From: Acanthosoma haemorrhoidale
Taxonomy: Eukaryota; Arthropoda; Insecta; Hemiptera; Acanthosomatidae
Length of the DNA: 64,000 nt
Direction: 5' to 3'
Assembly: GCA_930367205.1 (NCBI GenBank)
Contig: OV884009.1
Coordinates: 88,185,189 to 88,249,188 of the forward strand
The notes beneath the pieces are model-generated. The model was not told where the DNA came from. It searched no databases and saw only the letters and a list, made by a program, of their open reading frames with translations. How positions within the stretch are numbered: the first letter of the stretch is position 1; the number at the start of each line of letters is the position of its first letter. Positions 25,201 through 37,200 of the stretch are shown piece after piece. Position numbers and translations under genes: made by a program.

Positions 25201-28200
25201 ATGTTTGTTTGTTTTTTGTTCCCTGCAATTTATTTTGTACTTTGCTATTTAATATTTTTGATGTTGAACCTGTTTGATTTTTGTTTTCGTGATCCCTGCA
25301 ATTTATTTTGTGATTTGCTATTTAATATTTTTGATGTTGAACCTACTTAATATTTATCCTTGCAGTGTTTACGGTAAATTATGTTTTTCTATTAAATTTG
25401 TTTTATCGTTCATGTTAGAAATTTTGTTGTTTAATTTAGTGTTATATGGATTTTATGCCTTATAGTTTTTAAAAGCTTTTCTTATTTCATGCGTTGGATC
25501 TAAAATGTAATTTAGTTTATGGTACTGATTAAATGGCTGTGGGTTAATAGGTTATATTTCAGTGGATCTATTTGTTGAACTTTCCTTATTCTTACATGGG
25601 TGAATGGTATACAAATCTTTAATTGATTTATGGGTGTCAGCTAAGATTAGGTTCTGGAAACTATCTTTATCTATTTGTACATTAATTTTCAGTACTGTTA
25701 TCTTTCTGTTAATTGCACAATAGGTTATTTAATAAGACATTCTAGTAAACATGTTCTATTGGCCATATTATAAATTAATGTTTTTACTCATTTCATAAAT
25801 TATTTGTCATTGATGTCATTCAATTATTGGGTTGTGTGGAAATAATTGCAGCTTTAGGCTCTTAAAAAATTTTTTTTTTCAAACAAGATCAATGAAAATA
25901 GGCTCAATTAAAATCAATGCACTTTTGCCGTGTTTTCCATAACCTCAGAATAGAAATTAATAACCTAAGAATTCATGAGCTAAAAAGACATTTTCCAGAA
26001 TGTTTTGTAAATTAAATTTTTTTTTCTTGTAAGTGGTCAAGGTGTCTAAAAAAGTGGTAATAGGTAGGCGACAGATCTTGATAATAAGGTAGCTGAGGGA
26101 GCGATGACCAATTCTTGATTGTCACAATTGATTCATTGATTGCTAAGTACTATAAATTATTTTTCAAACAATCGATGGTTTATGCGCACACTTTTCAAGA
26201 GGTCCCTCCCACTGAACACTGAACCCCACTCTCACCGATTCAATTTCACAGTAATCTTTCTTTGGAAAAAGACTTAAAATATTCTACGAACCTTCAGAGA
26301 TAATCAGTGAAAACAGGAGCTGTTTGAGTCCATTGAAAGCTGACATGCAAATTTTTTTTGGAAAGTAACTTTTAGTTGCTGGAGTGAAATAATTTAGAAT
26401 ACTTTCAGATATTTATACTTTTTTACTTTCAATTTCTATTTGAATTTCTTTTTTTTTCACACACTTTAAAATTTGCTATTAAACTACTTAGACTCATATC
26501 TGAGCTCCAGGAATTTTAGCAAAATCAAGTGCGTGACATGAGAGAGCGGAGGGTTGTCGTGCAGAATAATTGATCATTGTCAATTTTCTAAATTGGGTTT
26601 GAATAATGCCAATTTCCAATACATTGTATTAATTTTAGTGCAATACTTCTTGGCAGTGATGATTTTACAGAGATTTAAAAGGCTGTAATGAATGAATCAT
26701 CACAAACAACAAATACCTTTTTTTGATGAGTTGCTGACTTCAGAAAATTTGTTGGTGTTTTTCTTATGTCCAGCCACTATACAGAATAACTACTGTAAAT
26801 CTCATCACAAATAACAATTCTGCTCAGATAAGGTTTGTTTCTGAAATCCAGACCCAACTCCATCTCAATGATTTGTTAAGCAGTTGTTCAATTCACAAGC
26901 AACCCATTTTTACAGCTTTTTCTCCTAGCCAATCAGACTAATGCAACGTGGGCATGTTGCACGCTGCTGGGCAGCAAAGCTTGGTTGATTAAACAACTGA
27001 AAGTTTCCCCAGAAGTCCTCAAACTGTTGTTATTTGAAAGAAAGAAAACTTTGACCAACATTTTCAGATAGTCGTTATTAACTAAAGGAAATCCTTATCT
27101 TCATGGGAGAAATCCTTCTCACAAAATTATTTTAACCACTTTATTGAATAGTGCACTCACTTATACTGTGATGGTCCCCGACTATATTAACCTTTCTGGC
27201 CATTTGGGCATTGTTCTGACTGAGATTGAACTTGTAAAATAAAATAAAACGAAAATCAAGCTAGGTCATATTAATAAAGATTGATATTATTGACAAGTAG
27301 CAAAAGTTTACCATGGTAAACAGACATTATAATATGATTAAAATATGTGCATAATGTATAATAGATCAACATCAAGTTTCATTATGCCAATACAAAATTA
27401 TCAACAATATTCCACTTAATGTAATACACATTTATCATCCACCCAGATGCCCTATTATTCAAACAAAAAATGGAATTAAATTAAATCAGTCATGAAAAAA
27501 AAGTAAATATTTTCTGGTCAGGAAATCTTCAAGTTATTTAAAACTTCTATGGGACTGAGTTATATAGTGGGAGGTTATAAAGGGTTGTCAGTGTGTATTG
27601 CTTAATATTGTCAGAGCTGTCTAGCTGCTGTAAAATATTACTATTAAATTAAAATTTTGAAATTGAACCTGTTTACTTTATCGACATAGTGCAGCCCTAT
27701 CCCTTAGTATTTGTTTTGACATTCGCTGTATTTTGTATATTTTTGGTTATATTAATAGATTCTAATAGTTTCCAGGATCTGATATTATCTTCTTTACATA
27801 TTATTTGTGGTGGGTCAAAATCAAAATTGATTGTGATGTCTAGTTATAATATGGTTTGCTAGTGCTCTGATATTTATATTCTTTTGATTATTGCAATTGG
27901 TTTTGTGTTGTGATAATCATTTTATCAAAGTTTGTGAAGTGTCACTTAGTTAGCATTTATCTTTACCATTAATTTTGTATATTACATTTTGGTTACCCTT
28001 AATTTGAATTTTTTCTTCGTGTTTGAGAGGTTATTGTTGAGTTTATTGTTATTAACAATTTCAACTAATGGAGATCGTACAGTTTAAAAGCTTTTGTTGC
28101 CTTGTTTGTCAGGTTCTGATATATAATAGTATCTGGTACTTATGGAATATAATTGAATCCAGTTCATTTTCATTAACTATATCTAAAGATATTTCATCCT

Positions 28201-31200
28201 TGTTAGTGTTTTTTTTTTGTGTGTGGAATAGAAATCAGTAATTAGTTTGTTTCCTGGGATTTGTTTATTACTTTTACTGCCTAATTTTGTAATATGAATC
28301 TTTTTATTAATATTCTTTGGTTTAATTACCCCGATTATTTTGTATTATTCAGTTTTAAATTTGATATTTTAAATGGCTTGTTTTGTAGTTAAGTAATCTA
28401 TTGCTGCTATTTTGTTTTTTGGTCTATTTAGACAGAAATTCTACAAAAAATAAGAAGAAGAATATGGACATTAGTCTAGGTAACTTAATATGTTGTCTTT
28501 TGCAGGTTCAATCAATGGTGAATCTTATTTTACTGTGGTAATCATTTAGATTATTTAATCCTCCCATTATAACTCAGTCCCATTGAAGTATCGACTATCA
28601 TAACATAATTTATTTTAACTAAGATGACGATTTCCTGGCTAGGAAAATTTTTTTTTAATGAATGATTTATTTCTGGCTGATAAATATATGATAAGGGTTG
28701 TCCAAAAAGTCCGTTCGGTTTTTGTCGTCACGAAACTTCAAGCAGCCTAATATGTAGCTAACTTCAGTCCGTCCCTTGCGAGTGCACTATCGTCAGATAC
28801 TAGACACTTCAACGTAGTTTGACGCGATATTCCGACGAGACTGATTGTATTTTGTGTGTTTAGGATCATCCTGAAAATGGAAAACCAAAACGAACATTAT
28901 CAACACCTCATGCTTTTTTATTTTAAAAAAGGCAAGAAAGCAGTGGAAACTTGCAGGAAGATATGTGCTGAATATGGAGAGGATGCTGTTACAGAACGTG
29001 TGTGCCAGAAGTGGTTTTCAAGATTTCGATCGAGAAATTTTTCGGTTCAAGACGCACCTCGCTCTGGCCGGCCAACTTAGATTAAAAGCGACAAAGTGAA
29101 GGAATTAGTCAACACCAATCTCCGTTATACAACTAGGGAGATCGCAGTTATCCTCAAAACATCCAAATCGAGTGTTGAAAACCATCTGCATCAACTTGGC
29201 TACGTGAGCAGGCTTGATGTTTGGGTTCCCCATCAACTTAGTGCGGCTGCTAACCTCGCCCAAAGGATTTCCATCTGCGATTCGTTGCGGAAACGTGAAG
29301 AAAACAATCCTTTTTTGAAGAGAATGATGAGAGGGGACGAAAAGTGGATCGTCTATAACAATGTGGAGCGCAAACACTCATGGGGGAAGCACGGCGAATC
29401 ACCACAAACCACCCCCAAAGCAGGAGTTCACCCAAAAAATGATATGCTCTTGATTTGGTGGGATTGGAGGGGTGTTGTCTTTTACGAACTTCTTCCCACA
29501 AACAGGACCATCAATTCGGATGTGTACTGTGACCAGCTGGACAAATTAAATGCAACAATCCACCAGAAGCGTCCAGAACTAGCCAACCGTAAGGGGATTG
29601 TCTTCTATCACGACAATGCTAGACCGCACATTTCTTTGCAGACGCGGCAGAAGTTACTGGAGCTCGGCTGGGAAGTTTTGCCGCACCCTCCATATTCGCC
29701 CGACCTTGCAGCTTCAGATTTCCACCTGTTTCGGTCTCTTCAAAATTCATTGAATGGACAGACCTTCAACTCTGAAGAAGATGTAAAAATCCAATTGGAA
29801 AATTTTTTTGCCAGTAAAGACAGGAAATTCTTTGAGCATGGAATTATGAATCTGCCCATGAGATGGCAGAAGATACTGGAACAAAACGGCAATTAAATCA
29901 TTGATTGAATAAATCGCTTTGTGTTTAAAAGTTGTCTTATTTTCGCTTAAAAAACCGAACGGACTTTTTGGGCAACCTGATATTTTCAATTGAATGAAAT
30001 ATTTTTAACAATTTTTTATTGGCAAAATAAAACTTAATGTTGATCTATTGATTTTTTTTTACTGTGTATATGTATATGATTAGTTGGCCTGATATAGATC
30101 CAATACTATGCAACAACCTATTAATTATATTCAATTTTTGTATCCTACGAAATATTGTCAGGCTGTCACGAGAGGTCTTACAGATCTAACCCTGGTGCTG
30201 GAGAAAGAGTTGTAGGTCTACGGGTCCTATTATTGATCTAACTCCATTTCTGAGAGGTTTGTGCCTTGTGTTCTGGAGAAGAGGTAGGTAGAGGTTAGGT
30301 TTGAGGTAATTTACATGGTCTTGGAATGCCAAAAGTTCACTCAAAACCTATAGGTAGGTGAAAGCTGTTTCCAAAGGTGGTGAGTGTGAACTGGAAACAG
30401 GCAGACACAACCGCTGGGGGAATGCCACTAGGAAGGTCGTGGTGTCACAGAAGCCATTGTCTGGATGGAAGGGGTACCGTCCAAGGATATGCTAATTAAT
30501 CGGGGAAGCAGCCAGGAAACCACAAGGAAATGTGTCGAGGCTGAAAGTGCCTGGACTAATCCAGCTGGTTAGGAATAGAGGTGCAGAGGTTAAAATGAAA
30601 AAGCAGTAGTTAGAAACATCAGTGCAACTGAGAGTACCAGTACAGAGGTGAGCGGAAGCTTGAATGAATTGTAAGCTTAAAACAGGGGCCCCATCAGCCT
30701 ATGCTGGTGCTTCAAGCTGCAGCCTAGTCTGCAGCTCGTTATATACTATAAAAACATTATTTACAATTTGCATTGAGGTATTACATAATTCTTTGGTTAA
30801 AATATTTACGTTGATAATTTATTCATATCAGACAGAGAGTAGAGGGTAACTTATTTTTGTGGTATTTGTTAGCTGTTGCTACAATGTCGTATATTACAAA
30901 AATTATTGTTTGAAAGAGGATTAATGCAAAGAAAATCTGAAATCCTGCATTATTTTCCAGACTACTTAATATTTGGCTCTATTGATTACATTCTTGGCTC
31001 TAATAAATATTTGGTGTTTCAGATGATTGTAATTGTATTTTGATAATATGTTGCAACATTTTTTTTTATTTTTGTCTATTTTGTTTTGAAAGATTTGTAC
31101 AAAATAATTTCGACCCAAGCACCAGACACTGTACGTTACAATAATTAATATTAACTATTAAACATAAATAAATTCATAGAATAGTCTCTTTCCTCTCCCT

Positions 31201-34200
31201 TTTATTATGTACATGAATTGTATAAAATCTGTATTTACCTTGGTATGAACTGGACACAAATTTAAATGTAAGCCAGCATTGCTGTTAGGTAAAGATAATT
31301 CTTCCCCAGCAAGTACTCGTACAACACATTCCTTATAGAGTTCAGATTTTAGAAATCTAGGATAGCTGTCAAATTTCATTAAATTAAATATCTGTTTCTG
31401 AGCCTAAGAAGAAAATAAAAAAAATAAATAATATTAAACAGTAATGAAAATAATACAATTATCTAGTTAAACCTCACCTGAACAAATAGGTTTGGATACG
31501 CTTTATCTAGTTGCTCTTCAGTTACTTGACGAGCATAAGAATCTACATTAACTGGTTCCAAAGCACCAAGGGCTAGGTGTCTTTCAAATATTTCTCTTGC
31601 TTTCTCTTTACGAGCAGTTTCATCAGTCATTTGCTGATAATTTTCACAGGCTACCCAGAAATAAATATTTTCATGACTGAATTCCTTTTTTAAAAATTCC
31701 TGGTAAAAATGTGACAAGATAGTATTATTACCATTAAATTGATTAATGAATAATTCTTCTTATAGTAGGAACACATATTGTGAAATCTACCAACCAATTA
31801 GTATTATAGAACAACAATTTAAATATATAAATATAAACAAATAAAATCATAAGGATTAAAATGACAAAAAATATTGATTAATAAGTATATTTTAATGATG
31901 TCGGATGAACAACTTAATAAAGTTTTGTTCACTTAACCAAGTCCTGATTAGTGCCGGGCAAATATTATCTTAACTAACAAATAAACCGTGGGTTTTATAG
32001 GCAATTGATGTGCATTCTGTGCACAAAACAAGTGAATATTTGAAATAAATTTTTATTTGACAAATAAAAAATAATTATTCATTAGTTATATTTTGATGGA
32101 TTGATAAATACACATTTTTGTATTTAAGAAAATTTATTTTTACAGAGAATTATTTGATTTGTTGAGTAAAATATTAATAATTATTAATTAGCCAAAGAAA
32201 AAATGTACTGATACGGGTCGTTCCATAAAAATTTCATATATTTTCATAAAATCCCATACCACTGGCAAACTATATCTTGGTAAGTAAAATTAGAGGTCAC
32301 ATACTGCCTTTGTGCTCATTGGGTACTACATTTCTTAGTCTTTGCAAAGAGTTTGGCCAAAGAGAATTCATATTGGGAAGGTCGTCCACTTGTGCAGGTT
32401 AACTCAATTGGTAGAGCCACCCCCATAACTGGATATTGGGGAGGCCCCTTTACAGGGTTTACATCCTAAACCTCCCAGTATATTTTTATTTTTTTTTTTG
32501 GTTAATAATTGTATATAACAGTGGAATGTATAACAACAAAATTGACAATAGTTACCTAAATATAGTTGGTTATCACCACTATATTACTTATTCAAGTAAA
32601 ATATTTATCTAAAAACTATATCAAGACTAGGTATTAGTACTTACAGCAAATGTATGTAAACCCACTGGATCTTCAAGAAGCTTTTCAAATGAAGTTGCCC
32701 AACAAGAAACACCTTCTTCATGCCCTTCATGCTACAAAAGATATCATAGATAAGTACTGTTTACAGTAATTAACAAACTATAAAATAACATTAACTAGTT
32801 TATCCAAAGATCCGTAGCCTTGCGTTGTTGTTTTGTTATTTTAAAGATTTAATTTTTTTGTTTCTACAGACTTAAAATCAAATCAATTTCTTTAAATTGA
32901 TTATGAACTAAATTTTATTTTTCAAACATAAATTTTACTTTTTCTCATGCGATAATTTATCTATGCCATGCCTAAATTACGAGATTTCTCAGTTACTAGG
33001 GAATTGTTGTCTCAACTTGGCCACGGACAAGTAGAAGTTACCCTCTTCGCGAACCAGAAAACACCAGCCTACTTTTCCATATTTTTATATCAATAAACTT
33101 ATACTAGAGAGGTGGGACAAGTTCAGGATCCCCACACCACAGGAACTCACTAGGGGCGGTGACATAGTAAATCCTGATTGGTCAGAATAACGGCCTTTCT
33201 GATTGGTTGGAATAAGCCGGCCTCTCATTTCTATCCTATTAGATTTAGTCTCAGTGCTGTCAGCCTCCACAGCCTTCTCAGTGGAGTTTTCTGGGCTTCC
33301 TGCTAAAATAGCATATACTTGAAGGACCACCTTTCTTTTCATGCAGACGATGACTTCTGCGACTCTACAAAATGTACTTATTTTGCTATAAAAACTTAGG
33401 GGAGGCCCCTAGCGGTCCAGTCTACCTCTTTCTAGTTCACACTCACCTTTGGGATCCATATGGTTTTCACCTATCTTCAGATACCTAGTGTGAACTTGTG
33501 GCCATTCCAAGACCATATGACACATACATACATATATAATACCTAGCCTGTACCTCTTCTCCTGAACATAGTGCACACCTTTTAAGATCTTATGGAGCCA
33601 AATCAATAAAGAAACACGAATTTAGCCGCTAGCAAACGTCAAATACCATGGATTTATCTCTTTCTGGCGCCTGCCGAGCAGTGGCTAGGTTGACAAGACC
33701 TCCTCTGGCAGGCTTGCTCGACAGGAGGCAATACACGTATGAATGACCAAATGCTCTTTGTATCTTCTTGAATTATTTTCATCAACTAGCTGCTTTAAGG
33801 CCATATATCTTATTTGAAGAAAGAGAATGGTTAAGATACAGCTTATTTTGATGTAAAACGTTTGTGAACCGAATTATTATAATTACTTTTTAGTATTATA
33901 TAAAAGTATCCATCGCTTTTTTTACTAGCATTTTATTGTTTATTTGCTTGATTTTTTTCTAACGTTTAAATCTTACATATATTGGAGAAAAAAAAAAAAT
34001 ACCCCTATTCAAAAGAGTTAGGGAGAACTAATTACAACCCTGTGGCAAATTTAACACGTCATAGCAATTTGTGGCATAGGCCAAACAATATGGTTTTTAA
34101 CTGCCAAGTAATAAGATATGTTTTATTAAATCTGTCTAACTATAATTTCCCTTAGCACAATAGTTTGCCCCCAAATAATTAATAAACAGGTGGAAATGTT

Positions 34201-37200
34201 TTTGTTTTTTTAATCTATGATTCAATTGTATTTGATAATTTTGAAATAAAATTATAATCTTATTTAGAGTTTTTAATGACAATGAATAAATAATGTTTTA
34301 ACTATTACAGATATTATATCAAATTAAGTTTAAATGTTTCTCAATTGACAAGTAAAATTATATTAATGATTTTAACTTCTAATAAAGAAAATATTTACCA
34401 TTGGTTTTTTATTTTAAACAAATAATAATCGTTATATATTAATTGTTAATACAATTTGATAACATATATTACGTTTTGTAAAAATGTAAATATGATTAAG
34501 TATTTTTATGTTTTTTTTTTATTAATTCTAGTTAGTCTAAATGGCCAAAATTAGGAATAATAAGTTTGGAGAATCAATAATAAAACCTTGAGAAAAAATT
34601 AGTTTCATGTTTTACTTTGCTATAGACCTTATTACATTGCTTAGTAGCGAACATGAACATGATATAATCTGTCCGACATGTAAAGGATACCGACGTCATT
34701 CCATAATAAGATAGCATCAGTAATATCTAATAGATGGAGCATGTAGTTCTAATAAAGATATTAAAAGAAAAAAAAGATTACACAGCTTTCCTTACTAACA
34801 AAGATAAGGCTATTTAGAACTATTTTCAAATAAAAAAACAAGGAACTAGTAACATAATGACACATATACATTTTAAAGTAATACTTATTAATAAAAATAC
34901 TACTGCTTAATAAAAAACACATTTCATGGACATACGTAAAATAATGTCAAACTCTTCCAGGTCTCATGGCTCATTCTAAAATCACGAAAATAAATAAGCT
35001 ATTTGTAACATTATCACGAAAATAGAGTGATAGCGGTAAGGCATGTAGAGGGAAATTGACAAGGGAAATGTCCAGAGGCAACTCAATAACGGGAGGGGGT
35101 CTACTTTCTACAGCTAAACCCTTTCACTTTCCCGTCATAACAAACATTTTAATTATTCAATATAACAATTTTATTCACCGCGAGAGAAAAATTCTCTCCG
35201 TCTCCTCATCGGATCATTTGTGTAAATCGATTAATTGCGAAAATAAAATACACGATCTTACCGTGAAACTTTTGTTAGTTGTAAATACACTGCAATTCAC
35301 TCTCGACAATTCAAAACCCAAGAGACTACAAAAAAACTTCGAAATATTGTGGATTTCTGTTCTTTGATTTCCAAAATTAAAGAAAAATAATTCGAATTAC
35401 TTAAGTTTATTTTTTTTTTAAATGAAAACAGTATATAAATGTGAAAAGAATAAAAATCTGCAAAAAGGACCACTGGAGAATTATGTATTTTATTACGTAT
35501 CTATGTACCCTCATTCTGGCCCGAGTACATAACAAACTGGGTGAAATTGTTAAGAAACTGTGTCGCTAGGACGTAAACATTTCCAGGAAAATTTTGAATT
35601 ATAAAGAACAGAAGCGTCACCATTTCGTATTACAGAATGCCTTATCTCCCAGTTGTTACGATAACGGCTTTGCATTACTGATGTAAAATACTCTTTTACA
35701 TTTTCGATTTACCAAAGTGACCAGCTGAGGAGTTAGAATTATCGAGATTCGAAGTATCATGAGCCAACTGTACTAATAAAATTAAGATTACTTCTTATTT
35801 TAAAATTCTTCCTGAAGCTCTTAAATATCCCAGTAACATATATATTCCAAATTTTTAAATTTAAGTTTCTATAGTAACTTGACGGCTCCTTTCTTACTTG
35901 ACATCGTTCTGAATGTTTTTTTTAATATATTACGCTACAACTATTGTTCATTTTTTACATTTGGTAAATTTGAACGTTTTGAAGTCGCGTAAATATAACA
36001 AACGGCCAACTACAGTCCACAAGTACTGGAGACTAGAGCTTGAGAAATATGAACTGTACGTGAAGCATTAATTTACAAAAAATAATAATGTGAATTGTAG
36101 AAAACCCTGAAAATTATAAATGTTCTCGGAGACGGTAAAAAAGTAGCGATACAATTTAATACTTTGTACCCAGGTACATTTTGCGATTAAAATAGTTCTA
36201 AAACAAAATAAAGATAAAAGTATTTCCTATTCATGTTCTCATTGATTTTTCGTGTGGCCAACTGTATCGGTGTACAAAATGTGCAATTGTTCCTTCGTCA
36301 ATATTATGAAAGAAGTGAGGTATCTGAGACGCTCCGTCATAGACAAGATTTACTTTAGAAAATGATCTATCATAATTCAAAGATAGTACTAATTAAATAA
36401 TCTAAATTAATTAGGATAAATAACGAAAACAAAATATTCACGAGTTTGGCAGATAAATAGCGATTAAAATTACATTTTCAAAAGGTACATTTTGATGTTT
36501 TCCTAGTACCCTACTTCTATTTTTACAACGTATTCGTGCCTGAAAAATCTTAGTACTATTCTTCGCAGTATTATTTGCAGCCCCTCCCCCCCTCCAAGCC
36601 ACACAAATTTAGTAATTTAACGTACCCCAATTCTCGATTTTCTTCGCATTACTGATAAAAGGTACTGATTTTTATATAGTATGAATAGATTACAATGGAG
36701 GGGGGGGGAATCCAAAACGCGGGAAACCATTCCCGCCCGGAATTGTTAGCCGGTTGGTTGCCAAGTCCACCCTCATTATCACCAAAACTTTCAGTGAACT
36801 GTACAAGCAACCAATACTGGCCCAGCCCCCTATGCGTGGAACCGGCTCAGAGTCAAGTGGTATGTGATCGCGGCGCACAGCGGTTGAAAATCGAACACAT
36901 GAAAAAAAAATAAAAAAAATAACGTCCAACTCGATCAGTAAACCATAAAGAGCAGTTTTTATATGATCTTATATTCCGAAATAAGTTTTCTTTAAGATGT
37001 ATGCTTTCTACCGTTTATTTTGGTATTGTAATTATTCATTGAAAAATCCCATTTTTAACGGTTTTTATTTTGCTATATAACCAGGATTAATTTTTTTGTT
37101 CTCACCAATTTATATATAAGTGATTTCGAAACCGATTTTTTTGAATCTTGTTACAAATATTACTTAATATTTAAAAAAAATTGATTCAAATAAATAAACC

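Larger units (their letters stand above)
23699..31238. other. loco intron between exons 6 and 5, transposon-rich
   Basis: 7.5 kb holding a tandem duplication (25199-25344), a mariner relic (25965-27010), an unclassified inverted-repeat element (27488-28665), a nearly intact mariner (28694-29980) and an unidentified GC-richer block (30150-30740) with no convincing reading frame. Confidence 0.7.

Noticed and set aside
29105..29501. Minus-strand open frames inside the mariner
   Set aside because: They are antisense shadows of the transposase frame.
32381..32500. A working tRNA gene
   Set aside because: No acceptor stem pairing and a divergent B box; better explained as a SINE head.
35056..35367. 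103-codon plus-strand open frame as a gene or alternative first exon
   Set aside because: No similarity, wrong strand for loco, and no transcript-like signals.
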